A stretch of 22,507 bases of DNA, taken from CAYYNQ01 sp964473105 (GTDB lineage: Bacteria > Sumerlaeota > Sumerlaeia > MVZB01). A model generated the notes under the pieces. That model worked only from the letters and a program-made list of their open reading frames with translations, was not told the origin of the DNA and did not search any database. A program made the translations under genes and the position numbers. Within the stretch, counting starts at the first letter, position 1, and each line of letters opens with the position of its first letter. Where the stretch lies: assembly GCA_964473105.1 (NCBI GenBank), contig CAYYNQ010000002.1:1-22507 (forward strand). Reading direction: 5' to 3'. Positions 1 to 8,426 of the stretch are shown one piece after another.

Positions 1-2
1 AA

Positions 3-446
3 AACATCCCCATTCTGCCGATCATTGGCTCAGGGGAAGAACTGATTCGTCCGGTTTATGTCGAGGACGTTTCCATACTGACCCTGAACTGTATAGAAAA
101 CCCGATCTCAACCCGAAAAACATACATGGCGGGTGGAGCAACAGAGGTGACCCTGAACCACTTCATGGGCGAGTTGTGCCGAACCTTCAAATTAAAACGG
201 ATCCCAGTTCACCTCCCATTATGGCTGGCCATGATGATCGCTCATTGTTCCTCACTGATAATGGGAAATCCCCCCATCACCACAGATAACGTCAGGGGAG
301 TCCGTGAATGCCCCCTGGTTGATCATCAGTCCGCCGTCCAGGATCTGGGGTATGAACCCATGGAGTTGACAGAGGGTTTGGATAAAACCCGACACTGCAT
401 GATCACCTCCCCGACTCAAGGAAATTCTGCACAAGGGAGAAAATGA
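3..446 (+). CDS. NAD-dependent epimerase / complex I NDUFA9-like SDR protein, C-terminal part
   Basis: The frame is open from the left edge to a TGA at 444-446, so only about the last 147 residues are present and the N-terminal Rossmann fold with its NAD-binding glycines lies outside the window. The visible part starts NIPILPIIGSGEELIRPVYV and continues EDVSILTLNCIENP. This P-V/I-Y-V-E-D-V segment after a GxG turn is typical of atypical SDR proteins of the NDUFA9/YbjT-like group, which also end with a helical stretch and a motif like LGY.P..L.EGL; here it reads LGYEPMELTEGLDK. Family members bind NAD(P) and act as sugar epimerases/reductases or as assembly factors; which applies here cannot be decided. 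It converges on the mlaD-like gene with a 23-bp gap and no visible terminator between them. Confidence 0.75.
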   Translation, partial: NIPILPIIGSGEELIRPVYVEDVSILTLNCIENPISTRKTYMAGGATEVTLNHFMGELCRTFKLKRIPVHLPLWLAMMIAHCSSLIMGNPPITTDNVRGVRECPLVDHQSAVQDLGYEPMELTEGLDKTRHCMITSPTQGNSAQGRK

Positions 447-469
447 ATTTCAGCCAGATATTTACCCAA

Positions 470-1369
470 TTACCCGGTCAGCTCTATTTCATGGATACCT
501 AGGATGGTCTTTGAAAAATGCTCTGAACCTGCCCCAGTCCGCCGGGGGGGTGCCAAGAGTGACAATATCTTGCTGGTTGGCGAGTCCTGATGGTTTCCAA
601 CCTCATCCAGGTATTTCTCCCACATATCGAGCGTGCGATCAATATTATGCATGAGATTTTTGATTTCCTCGACAAGTTGACCCTGTCCATATTCCTTTAA
701 CTCTCTAAAGACCGGTTGAAAACTTTCCTTCAGTGCCGGCCATTCCTTCCTGAGGTCACCAAGCGCCCCTGCACCCTCTTCCTTCATCGTATCTATGAAG
801 GCCGCCAGTTTTTTCAGGAATTCCCGATGTTCGGGCAATATTGATAAATCCTTTACGCTATTCATGAAGTTTTTGATTTTCCTGACCAAAGGGCCGGTCT
901 CTTTATCTTTCTCGATCATGCCCCCGCCGATCTTCCCCCTTGTCTTCCAGGCAACAAGCTCCAGACGACTGTTCATTCCCTTGATGGTTTCGTTACTCTT
1001 CATACCCGGCATCCTGGGGCTTGAATAGGAATTGATCAACTCAAGGATTTTCTGGCCGGAAACGTTGGGAAAGACAACGTTGCTGATGATGGCTGTATCA
1101 CCCTGGCGTACCAGTTCCGTGTGTTCGGGATGGATCTCGACCTTTACTTCAACCTTCCCGGATTGTACCAGCTCAACCCACTTGACGACGCCAATATCAA
1201 CACCGCTGATCTGTACACTATCACCGGCCTTCAGCCCCTTGGCATCTTTGAAAACGATCGTGATATGAAGCGTGTTGGCGTTGTGTGCAATGAACGCAAT
1301 CATGCCAATCAAAAACAAAAGCAGGCCAGATACGAGGATATAGGCTCCAGCCTTCCGTTCCTTTGTCAT
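470..1369 (-). CDS. mlaD: MCE/MlaD family phospholipid-transport substrate-binding protein
   Basis: 299-residue protein with a single N-terminal membrane anchor (about residues 8-28) and one MCE domain (about 33-111). The domain carries the family pattern of a -GLKAGDSVQISGVDIGVV- strand-turn followed by KVEVKVEIHPE and a ...VSGQKILEL ending. MlaD-type proteins form a hexameric ring in the periplasm and pass phospholipids between the outer membrane and the MlaFE ABC transporter. The rest (about 140-299) is charged, mostly helical and not recognised; it could be a coiled-coil extension like those of longer MCE proteins. The ATG at 1369 is preceded by an AGGTG element 8 nt away. It is last in the apparent pal > cpoB > mlaD order, 113 bp downstream of the CpoB-like gene. 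No MlaE or MlaF is in the window, so the exact MCE subtype is open. Confidence 0.8.
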   Translation of the reverse strand: MTKERKAGAYILVSGLLLFLIGMIAFIAHNANTLHITIVFKDAKGLKAGDSVQISGVDIGVVKWVELVQSGKVEVKVEIHPEHTELVRQGDTAIISNVVFPNVSGQKILELINSYSSPRMPGMKSNETIKGMNSRLELVAWKTRGKIGGGMIEKDKETGPLVRKIKNFMNSVKDLSILPEHREFLKKLAAFIDTMKEEGAGALGDLRKEWPALKESFQPVFRELKEYGQGQLVEEIKNLMHNIDRTLDMWEKYLDEVGNHQDSPTSKILSLLAPPRRTGAGSEHFSKTILGIHEIELTG

Positions 1370-1482
1370 AGCAGTACACCTGTGTTGATATGAATCTCAC
1401 TTGAAATAAAGGCTGAAGCAGGGCAGGAGGCCCAGGAGGTGGATATACCCTAATGGGGGGATAATCCCACAATACAGCGCTC

Positions 1483-2397
1483 TCAACCGGATGGCGGTAC
1501 AGGTATTTCTATTCCCGGGAGTTTATCCTCAAGTGAAAGGTTTCGTTTTTCGAGTTTGATCTCGATAATCGCGGACCGTACCCTTTCGGCATCAGGATAG
1601 CCCGGGTGTTCCTTCACAATAGTATTAAGCATATCGAGGGCGGTATCCAGATTACCCTGTTTTTTCTCGATGGTTGCTATCCGTTCGAAGCTAACCCATG
1701 CCTTGGTGTGCTGTGCATTGGACTTAATCAGGTCGGAGTAATGTTTGCGGGCGTCCTCAAGTTCACCCAGTTGTTCACAGGTATCGCCAAGCCAGAAAAG
1801 AATGTCGATCTTCTGGTCTGCACCGGGTTCCAACTCCATGGATATCTCGAATTTTTCCCGGGCATCACTGAAATCACCAAGGTTGTAGGCATTGTGGGCA
1901 ATGGACAGCGTTCGGTCGAGTGCAGACTGCCCGAATGGTGCGGGTTCGGCCTTTTGTTGCGCATCCCCCAGTTCATCATCAGGTGGATTGTCCTCATGTT
2001 GCCCCGCCTGCAAACTGGATGAACCGATACCCATACGCTGGCCCATCCGATCCAGCGTGAAGGTGTGGACATCAAGCAGGGTCTTCGACCGCTCGATTTC
2101 ATCCTCGAGACGGCGAAGATGGGAGAGTACATCATCGAGCAATTCTTTTGACACCAACTGGTCGTTCTCCTGTGCCTTCTGGACAGAGTTGATGGCTGAT
2201 TCGATCTTGAGATAGAATCTTTCCCTTTGTTCCCGGTCCTCATCCATCATGCTGCGTATTTCAATGATTTCACGCATTTCGTTGGGCGTGTAAGTTGAAC
2301 GATAACCGCAGCCGACCAGCAGGACGACAAAACTCACAATGACAAGTGGCATTATCCGGAAATATTCCCGATCCCCTGGCAGATGAAGACTCCGCAT
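1483..2397 (-). CDS. cpoB: CpoB/YbgF-like lipoprotein with coiled coil and TPR repeats
   Basis: 304-residue lipoprotein. A hydrophobic segment ending LLVGC gives a lipobox with Cys30 as the lipidation site. Residues about 45-115 are heptad-rich and highly charged, a likely coiled-coil trimerisation segment as in YbgF/CpoB. A low-complexity Glu/Asp/Gln linker follows, then TPR units from about 160 to 285 (for example AYNLGDFSDAREKFEISMEL). CpoB/YbgF proteins work with the Tol-Pal system to coordinate outer-membrane constriction with peptidoglycan synthesis. Placement directly after pal (30-bp gap) matches the usual pal-ybgF order and supports the call. The ATG at 2397 has an AGGAAGG element 10 nt upstream; an internal ATG at 2352 (residue 16) would leave a shorter, more conventional signal peptide and cannot be excluded. 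The usual first helix-TPR architecture is intact. Confidence 0.75.
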   Translation of the reverse strand: MRSLHLPGDREYFRIMPLVIVSFVVLLVGCGYRSTYTPNEMREIIEIRSMMDEDREQRERFYLKIESAINSVQKAQENDQLVSKELLDDVLSHLRRLEDEIERSKTLLDVHTFTLDRMGQRMGIGSSSLQAGQHEDNPPDDELGDAQQKAEPAPFGQSALDRTLSIAHNAYNLGDFSDAREKFEISMELEPGADQKIDILFWLGDTCEQLGELEDARKHYSDLIKSNAQHTKAWVSFERIATIEKKQGNLDTALDMLNTIVKEHPGYPDAERVRSAIIEIKLEKRNLSLEDKLPGIEIPVPPSG

Positions 2398-2427
2398 AAT
2401 TCAAGACCCTTCCTTGATGAGATCACT

Positions 2428-3093
2428 TTACCTGAAAACCATGAATTGAACCCTGCGATTCATGTCCCAATCAGCCGTGTTATATCCCTGCATCGGCCGC
2501 TCTTCCCCGTAACTGATTGTCCTGAGTTTTGCGCCATCGATACCGGTCTGGATTAGGTACGCCTTGACCGATTTTGCTCGGCGGTCACCGAGGGCGAAAT
2601 TATACTCGACCGTTCCCTGTTCGTCACAGTGGCCCTGAATCTGGATCTCAACATTGGGATGCTGTTTGAGCCACTGGATATTTTCATCAAGGATAATCCT
2701 GGCCTCACCGGATAATTCTGAACTATCGAACCCGAAAAACACAGTCTGTAACTGATTAATTGACTCGGTTGCCTCACGGATCGGGGTGGGCTCAACTAGG
2801 AGTTCTGAATCATGTTCAACGGACCCTAAAGGCAATTCACCGCCCTCTTCAAGGTCACCAACCATTTTTGGGGGTGATTCTGATCCGTCTCCTTCAAGTT
2901 CACCCGGGGGAGGAGGAATGTAGACTTCATTGTCCGGATGATCAGCGGCCTTCTCCCCCTTCTTGAAAGGCCATACGGAAAAACCGCCGCCAGCCTTCCT
3001 TGAGCAGGAGAGGGACGGCAGTGTCAGCGCGAAGATAATCAGCAGCAGCATCGCGACCTTCAACGGACTGTTGGCTTGAGTGGATGACAACAT
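2428..3093 (-). CDS. pal: Peptidoglycan-associated lipoprotein Pal (OmpA-like)
   Basis: 221-residue outer-membrane lipoprotein. A signal peptide ends LPSLSC with Cys30 as the lipidation site; a Pro/Glu-rich linker (about 35-105) follows, then an OmpA-like domain (about 112-221). The peptidoglycan-binding signature is intact: QGHCDEQGTVEYNFALGDRR contains the Asp and Arg that clamp diaminopimelate in Pal/OmpA domains. Pal anchors the outer membrane to the wall. I chose the ATG at 3093 because AAAGGAGG lies 9 nt upstream, an ideal spacing; the in-frame TTG at 3099 would place that same site only 3 nt away. tolQ, tolR, tolA and tolB, which normally precede pal, are absent from the 5' side: the next upstream gene is pyrG beyond a 383-bp spacer. 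Confidence 0.92.
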   Translation of the reverse strand: MLSSTQANSPLKVAMLLLIIFALTLPSLSCSRKAGGGFSVWPFKKGEKAADHPDNEVYIPPPPGELEGDGSESPPKMVGDLEEGGELPLGSVEHDSELLVEPTPIREATESINQLQTVFFGFDSSELSGEARIILDENIQWLKQHPNVEIQIQGHCDEQGTVEYNFALGDRRAKSVKAYLIQTGIDGAKLRTISYGEERPMQGYNTADWDMNRRVQFMVFR

Positions 3094-3476
3094 GTTCAAG
3101 AGCCTCCTTTGGGTAAAACTGTGTGAGGTAATGACCTCGACTGATAAATCCTACATGATCCGAACAACAGGAGATCGAGCGTCCTGGAGCCTATCACTGA
3201 ATGTATGTTAACACGGAGCAAGTTTCCAGTCCAAATACAGTCATTCTGATCATGAGCGATCTCGAGATGATACGGTTCAGCTTAAATCGGGATTAATTCC
3301 GTTATCGCAGGACTTTCGGACAAATGGACCCACACATCTTGACATATCGGACCGGGACTACCCGGATAAGGTTTGTCCACTGCCAAAATTACAATCCAGA
3401 TACATGTTCGACTCAATCCGCCCTTGGAAAGGAATGGTGAGGCCCAGGGTCTCAAGGGTATTTCTCCGTGACCGGT
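3094..3476. other. Intergenic spacer between pyrG end and pal start
   Basis: About 383 bp without a supportable gene. The strong pal ribosome-binding site (AAAGGAGG, minus strand) is at its left end. Near the right end, just downstream of the pyrG stop, the arms CCCTTG (3421-3426) and CAAGGG (3453-3458) could form a weak hairpin, but no T-run follows on either strand, so I do not call it a terminator. A pal promoter is expected here; I found no convincing -35/-10 pair on the minus strand. Confidence 0.5.
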
Positions 3477-5108
3477 TTATTTCTCACGATCGGGCGCCAA
3501 TCTATGTTCGCGTGCATGAGTGCGAACAGCGCCAATAAAACCCTTGAACAACGGGTGTGGTTCAAGCGCCCTGGACTTGAATTCAGGATGAAACTGGCAA
3601 CCCAGGTACCAGGGATGATCGGGCAGCTCGATAATCTCGACCAGCTTCGAGTCCAATGACAGCCCAGCCAAAACCAAACCGTGTTCATGAAACAAATCGC
3701 GGTAGGCATTATTTACCTCATACCGATGCCGGTGTCTTTCAGAGATATGTGATTCCTCATAACACTCAGCCGACCGGGTGTTTTCCTCAAGGCGACAAGT
3801 GTATGCACCCAGCCTCATGGTTCCGCCCATTGTGGTGATGGTCTTCTGCGTTGCGAGGAGATCAATGACATTATGAGGGCAGGATTCATCGAATTCACGA
3901 CTGTGGGCCTCTTTCAGGCCGCAGACATTTCTCGAAAATTCAATCAGTGCACACTGCATGCCAAGACAAATACCGAAGTAGGGGATTTTCCGGGTTCGCG
4001 CATACTGGGCAGCCAGTATTTTACCCTCAATCCCGCGCTGGCCAAACCCGCCGGGTATCAGGATTCCATGCAAGCCGCTCAAAATATCCTCAATGTTATC
4101 TGGCTCAATTGATTCGGAGTCGATCTTTCGGATATTCAATTGCACATCATTATGGTCCGCTCCATGTCTCAACGCCTCGTAGATGCTCTTGTATGCATCC
4201 TGATGTTCGATGTATTTTCCCACCACGCCGATGTCCAACATCTCATTGATATCCTTAACCCTGGACATCAGTTTTTTCCAGGCATCTGCTGAAGCCTCTC
4301 TGCGTGGAAGTCCTAACCTCTTGATAATGGCCTGATCAATCCCCTGTTCTCTGTAGAGCAGGGGAATACCGTAGATATCACTGGTATCGCACGCCTCGAA
4401 AACCATCTCGGGCATGACGTTGCAGAACATGGCGATTTTACGTCGGTTACCATCGTCGAGAGGATGTTCCATGCGACATAGAAGTAAATCCGGCTGCAGG
4501 CCGATCTCCCGCATCTCACGTACGCTGTGCTGGCTCGGCTTAGTCTTCAGTTCCCCGGCAGCCTTTAGATATGGAACCAGAGTCAAGTGGATGTAGAGGC
4601 AATGCTCACGTCCAATTTCGTAGGGGATCTGACGTAACGATTCGAGAAAGGGGAGGGACTCGATATCCCCAACGGTACCACCGATCTCCACGAGGATGAC
4701 ATCATAATTGTCCTCGTCTGCCAGCCGCAAGATGGCACCCTTGATCTCATCAGTTACGTGCGGAATTACCTGAACCGTTGAGCCGAGATAATCGCCTCTG
4801 CGTTCTTTCATGATGATTGAGTGGTAGATTTGTCCAGTCGTGACATTGTTCATCTTACTCATTGTCACGTCCGAGAAGCGCTCGTAATGACCCAGATCAA
4901 GATCTGTTTCCGCGCCGTCATCCGTCACAAAAACCTCGCCGTGTTGAAACGGGCTCATCGTGCCTGGATCCACATTCAGATATGGATCAAGCTTCAACAT
5001 GCTAAAACGATAGCCGTGCATGTTCAGGAGTGCACCTATGGATGCAACCGTGACCCCCTTGCCGAGTGAACTTGTCACACCGCCGGTCACAAAGACAAAC
5101 TTGGTCAT
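3477..5108 (-). CDS. pyrG: CTP synthase
   Basis: Makes CTP from UTP, ATP and glutamine in the cytoplasm. The 543-residue length is the family norm. The synthetase domain begins FVFVTGGVTSSLGKG (P-loop) and includes LKLDPYLNVDPGTMSPFQHG and EIGGTVGDIESLPF. The class I glutamine amidotransferase domain carries PGGFGQRGIEGK (352-363), nucleophile Cys381 in FGICLGMQ, and His507/Glu509 in CQFHPEF, so the whole Cys-His-Glu triad is present. The start ATG at 5108 has GGAGG 7 nt upstream. It lies 30 bp after kdsB on the same strand, and CTP is the co-substrate of KdsB, so co-expression is sensible. Nothing in the sequence looks damaged. It is probably the last gene of the L,D-transpeptidase-hisG-kdsB-pyrG operon. 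Confidence 0.97.
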   Translation of the reverse strand: MTKFVFVTGGVTSSLGKGVTVASIGALLNMHGYRFSMLKLDPYLNVDPGTMSPFQHGEVFVTDDGAETDLDLGHYERFSDVTMSKMNNVTTGQIYHSIIMKERRGDYLGSTVQVIPHVTDEIKGAILRLADEDNYDVILVEIGGTVGDIESLPFLESLRQIPYEIGREHCLYIHLTLVPYLKAAGELKTKPSQHSVREMREIGLQPDLLLCRMEHPLDDGNRRKIAMFCNVMPEMVFEACDTSDIYGIPLLYREQGIDQAIIKRLGLPRREASADAWKKLMSRVKDINEMLDIGVVGKYIEHQDAYKSIYEALRHGADHNDVQLNIRKIDSESIEPDNIEDILSGLHGILIPGGFGQRGIEGKILAAQYARTRKIPYFGICLGMQCALIEFSRNVCGLKEAHSREFDESCPHNVIDLLATQKTITTMGGTMRLGAYTCRLEENTRSAECYEESHISERHRHRYEVNNAYRDLFHEHGLVLAGLSLDSKLVEIIELPDHPWYLGCQFHPEFKSRALEPHPLFKGFIGAVRTHAREHRLAPDREK

Positions 5109-5138
5109 GCATGATCCTCCGGGGATTGCTTCAAAAGG

Positions 5139-5897
5139 TTAATTTACTCGGGGGAGTTGTCCCAGTTTCTCCAGATCCTCGGGTGTATCAACTCCAATGG
5201 AATCCTTCTCGACAACACTGACATAAATAGGATGGTCATGCTCGAGAAGACGCAGCTGCTCGAGTTTCTCGCGTTTCTCAAGTCCAGTTGATAACAATTC
5301 GGAGAAAGTTTCAAGAACATGTCTCCGGTATCCATAGATTCCAATATGCTTGTATCCCCAGATATTGTCGTCCATATCATTCATTTCGGTCCGACTGGGG
5401 CTGGGAATCGGGCTTCTCGAGAAATACAGGGCCTTTTGGGTTTGAGAGAAAACAACCTTGACCACATGTTCCGATTTGAAATCCACGGCACTACGGATTG
5501 CGACGGCAGCCGTGCTTACATCACATCCCTTGATTTCCGTCACGGTTTTGATAACGGCCCTGATAGTCTCGGGTTCAATGAATGGTTCATCGCCCTGGAC
5601 ATTGATGATATATTCAAATGGATCATCTGGCCTGAGCGAACAGGCGATTCGGTCCGTTCCAGAAGGACATTCAGTATCGGTCATCCTGACCTCATAACCG
5701 GAATCGGCCACCACAGAAGCAATGCGCTCGTCGTCTGTGGCCACCCAGAAATCATGCACGGATTCGACCTGACTGACACGATCGCAGGTATGCAGGATCA
5801 TGGGTTTGTTGTTGATCAGTGCGAGGGGTTTGCCCGGGAAACGCCCGGAACCATGCCGGGCCGGGATCACAACAGCGGTCAGGTCTTTGGATTGCAT
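5139..5897 (-). CDS. kdsB: 3-deoxy-manno-octulosonate cytidylyltransferase (CMP-Kdo synthetase)
   Basis: Activates Kdo with CTP to CMP-Kdo for addition to lipid A, in the cytoplasm; its presence implies an LPS-bearing outer membrane. The 252-residue length is typical. Visible family motifs are the nucleotide-binding IPARHGSGRFPGKPL (11-25), CPSGTDRIA (about 77-85), VQGDEPFIEPE (100-110) and HIGIYGYRRHVLETF. Near the C-terminus, EKLEQLRLLEH and GVDTPEDLEKL are also characteristic. The ATG at 5897 has only a weak Shine-Dalgarno match (AGGAT about 13 nt upstream). It is 43 bp downstream of hisG and 30 bp upstream of pyrG on the same strand. No kdsA or kdsD/kdsC is in the window. Confidence 0.95.
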   Translation of the reverse strand: MQSKDLTAVVIPARHGSGRFPGKPLALINNKPMILHTCDRVSQVESVHDFWVATDDERIASVVADSGYEVRMTDTECPSGTDRIACSLRPDDPFEYIINVQGDEPFIEPETIRAVIKTVTEIKGCDVSTAAVAIRSAVDFKSEHVVKVVFSQTQKALYFSRSPIPSPSRTEMNDMDDNIWGYKHIGIYGYRRHVLETFSELLSTGLEKREKLEQLRLLEHDHPIYVSVVEKDSIGVDTPEDLEKLGQLPRVN

Positions 5898-5940
5898 GGC
5901 AATGGTCCGATCCTGAGGACAGGAAATGTCTGGCAGCGTT

Positions 5941-6819
5941 TCAGTTGATAACCTTGTTCAGGGAGTACTCGATGATACCCCTCGCACCGTAACGCCTAAG
6001 CATAGGCAGGAGTTGTTTGACCTCATATTCCTCACAGATGATCTCCACGGCCATCCAGTCCTCATCTCCAAGCGTAGATATAGTCGGGGAGGTTAGGGCG
6101 GGCAGAGAGGCGAGGATTTCATCAAGGGAAACGCGGGGGACATTCATCTTGAGGCCCACTTTGCCATCCGCATCAATAGCCGCCTGCAGGAGCAATGCAA
6201 TATTTTCAAGCTTTTCACGGATAATTGGTGTTTCCCAGGACTTACGATTAACGATCAGGCGGGTTGTGCTTTCCAGCAACGTTTCGATGATACGAAGTTT
6301 ATTGGCTTTCAGTGAATTTCCGGTCTCGGTGATTTCAACAATTGCATCGCAGAACTGGCCAGCCTTTATTTCCGTTGCTCCCCAACTGAATTCAACATTT
6401 GCATTTACCCCCCGTTCCTCCAGAAAGGAACGAGTGATAGAAACAGCCTCAGTTGCGATTGTCCTGCCCTCGAGGTCGGTAACCGACTGTATGTCACTCG
6501 ATTCAGGCACACATAAAACCCAGCGGGTTGGACGTTTCGAGACCTTGGAGTAGATTAATTCACACACCTCAACCACATCGGAACCGTTCTCACAGATCCA
6601 GTCATAGCCCGTCAGTCCCGCATCCAGGTGACCCTGTTCCACATAACGCGATATTTCCTGGGCACGGATCAGCATGATATCTAGGTCCTGATCATCACAG
6701 TTTACATAATAGGATCGACTCGCGACACCCAATTGAAATCCCGCCTTGCGAAACAATTGAAATGTCGCCTCTTGGAGGCTGCCCTTGGGCAGACCAAGCC
6801 TTAATACTTTTTCAGCCAT
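5941..6819 (-). CDS. hisG: ATP phosphoribosyltransferase, long form
   Basis: First enzyme of histidine synthesis, joining PRPP and ATP. At 292 residues it is the long, homohexameric form: catalytic halves at about 5-205, including LRLGLPKGSL (the PRPP-site end), QGHLDAGLTGYDWI, and DAIVEITETGNSLKANKL; then a C-terminal ACT-like regulatory domain at about 210-290 (GLKMNVPRVSLDEIL, GARGIIEY). That domain normally mediates histidine feedback inhibition, so no HisZ partner is required. Its ATG at 6819 overlaps the end of the upstream L,D-transpeptidase by 8 bp, with GGAGG some 12 nt before it inside the upstream gene, suggesting translational coupling. No other his genes are in the window, so hisG is separated from its pathway. 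Confidence 0.95.
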   Translation of the reverse strand: MAEKVLRLGLPKGSLQEATFQLFRKAGFQLGVASRSYYVNCDDQDLDIMLIRAQEISRYVEQGHLDAGLTGYDWICENGSDVVEVCELIYSKVSKRPTRWVLCVPESSDIQSVTDLEGRTIATEAVSITRSFLEERGVNANVEFSWGATEIKAGQFCDAIVEITETGNSLKANKLRIIETLLESTTRLIVNRKSWETPIIREKLENIALLLQAAIDADGKVGLKMNVPRVSLDEILASLPALTSPTISTLGDEDWMAVEIICEEYEVKQLLPMLRRYGARGIIEYSLNKVIN

Positions 6820-8191
6820 CGCGCCTGTCGACCCTCCTTTTTTGACCCGGCTTTCTCATGGAACCGGTTATCTCGATGCGGGTGCCAATCGGAACGAGGT
6901 TGAAGATTTCCTCAATATCGGAACGAATCAAACCAATGCAACCAAATGAACTGTATGTTCCAATCGTGTCAGGATTAACCGCCTCATGTAAACCTAGGCT
7001 TCGTCCTTCAAATCCCATCCACCGGGTTCCCAGTTCATTCCCCTGTTCGCCGGGGCCGTATCTGCTTCCATCTCTAGGATTTGTCCATTCCGGATCCTTT
7101 ATCTTGTTCAGTATTTTAAACTCACCCGTGGGCGTCAGTCGGTTATGCTGGCCTGTCCTCACGCGGTATTTTTTAAGGAATACTCCGTGGTTCAAAAGCG
7201 TCAGCGTATTTTCGGCCTTGTCTACAATCATATCAAGTCGCAGGTTGGGTATCTTGATGCGACGTCCAATCCTGAGACTCCGGGGATCGTCGATTTGATT
7301 GACATGCATTATCAGGTCAGGGGAGACATCGAAACGCTTGCCAAGCCCGATAATTGTATCACCGCGCTTGACCTGATAAAAGCTGTCAGAGGCTGTGATC
7401 CTGATATTTTCGCCCTCCTGCAGGGGTTTACCAAGATCCAATTGCGGATTGTCTTTCCCGATTTCTTCCTGAGTTGCACGATACTGAAGACACAATTTTT
7501 CGATAGTATCACCGGATCGAACCTGGTGGGATACTTGAATCAGGTAGGGTGCGGGCTGCAACAGAAGTGCCATATTTGCTTTTCCGAGCACCAACTCCGC
7601 CTTCAATTTCAGCGGTGAGGATTCGGGAAGGAACGTTGTCAGTTTCTTCAATACGCCGATACCCCCATCAAAATCACCCTCACTCAGGTCAAGTCTTGCC
7701 AATCCCAAAAGGGCCTCACTATGGTTCATCGTTGTTGTCGAAGGTGAATGTTCAATGATCAAATCAAAATACTGTCTGGCTTTCACCGTATCCTGCAATT
7801 CCAGTGAATTCCTGGCTTGGATCAATACGCATCGAATCCAAAGTGGATCTCCCGGATAAATTATATCCCCCGAATTATCATCAAGGAGTTCTTGAACCAG
7901 ATTCCGTGTCTTTTCCTGATCATTTCCCTTTTCAGCAGCATCCAGCCTCAATTTCCATGCCTCAATCATCCAGGGGACAACCGGAACCGATCCTGATACC
8001 CTGAGTCTTTCCTTCATGATTTCCTCGGCCTCAACCAAACGGTTCTGGATAATCAGATTTGAAACCAACTCAAGATCTTGAATTATCTGGTTCTGGTTCT
8101 GCCATCTGATCATCCATACCCCTGAGGCCACAACGATAGATACCGTGCCGATTAATATGATGAAAAATAAACTTCTCTTGCTAGATGTCAC
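6812..8191 (-). CDS. L,D-transpeptidase (YkuD) with two LysM domains and TPR-like N-terminal half
   Basis: 459-residue membrane-anchored, periplasmic protein predicted to form meso-diaminopimelate cross-links or attach proteins to peptidoglycan. In order: an N-terminal membrane helix (about 8-27); a helical TPR-like region (about 35-210); LysM1 (222-266, HQVRSGDTI...) and LysM2 (271-314, YQVKRGDTI...) for wall binding; and a YkuD catalytic domain (about 318-442). The catalytic region has His402 (LGLHEAVNPDTIG) and nucleophile Cys418, but reads SSFGCIGL instead of the usual SHGC(I)R-type motif, so both the His before Gly and the Arg after Cys are replaced. The start is a GTG at 8191, needed to keep the membrane helix, with no strong ribosome-binding site. 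It opens the operon with hisG, kdsB and pyrG. Domain identity is certain; activity is likely but the motif is atypical. Confidence 0.88.
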   Translation of the reverse strand: MTSSKRSLFFIILIGTVSIVVASGVWMIRWQNQNQIIQDLELVSNLIIQNRLVEAEEIMKERLRVSGSVPVVPWMIEAWKLRLDAAEKGNDQEKTRNLVQELLDDNSGDIIYPGDPLWIRCVLIQARNSLELQDTVKARQYFDLIIEHSPSTTTMNHSEALLGLARLDLSEGDFDGGIGVLKKLTTFLPESSPLKLKAELVLGKANMALLLQPAPYLIQVSHQVRSGDTIEKLCLQYRATQEEIGKDNPQLDLGKPLQEGENIRITASDSFYQVKRGDTIIGLGKRFDVSPDLIMHVNQIDDPRSLRIGRRIKIPNLRLDMIVDKAENTLTLLNHGVFLKKYRVRTGQHNRLTPTGEFKILNKIKDPEWTNPRDGSRYGPGEQGNELGTRWMGFEGRSLGLHEAVNPDTIGTYSSFGCIGLIRSDIEEIFNLVPIGTRIEITGSMRKPGQKRRVDRRDG

Positions 8192-8327
8192 TGGATTGAT
8201 TCCCGGAAGATTTTACAAGGACTCAGGTTAATGGAAGTGTACAGGTCCCTGAATCTGTCATGATATTAATTCAATCATATGGACTCATTTTTTATCCACA
8301 CGGTTTGACAAAATCGATCGGTAAAAG

Positions 8328-8426
8328 TCAGAAATTATTAGTAAATGATACAAGATTATTTTTGAAAGACAGGGGCCTGATGTGATTTGACTCGTAACAT
8401 ATCCACCGATAGCCCAATTTAGCCAT
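8328..8426 (-). CDS. Possible small ORF of 32 codons
   Basis: ATG at 8426, TGA at 8328-8330. The peptide starts MAKLGYRWICYESNHIRPLS and has no recognisable domain. The reason to list it is a canonical AAGGAG at 8434-8439, 7 nt upstream of the ATG, which is better than that of several real genes here. Against it: short length, AT-rich C-terminal half (LVSFTNNF), and its ribosome-binding site overlaps a candidate -35 element, so both cannot be used as drawn. It may be a chance ORF or a remnant. Confidence 0.25.
   Translation of the reverse strand: MAKLGYRWICYESNHIRPLSFKNNLVSFTNNF

Noticed and set aside
3339..3369. Plus-strand TTGACA with a possible -10 in the pyrG-pal spacer
   Set aside because: At 17-nt spacing the -10 would be CCGGAT, a poor match, and no plus-strand gene follows.
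3421..3458. Possible pyrG terminator (CCCTTG / CAAGGG)
   Set aside because: Weak stem, long loop, and no T-run on either strand.
8305..8333. Plus-strand TTGACA in the AT-rich island
   Set aside because: No acceptable -10 at 16-18 nt and no plus-strand gene downstream before 9944.
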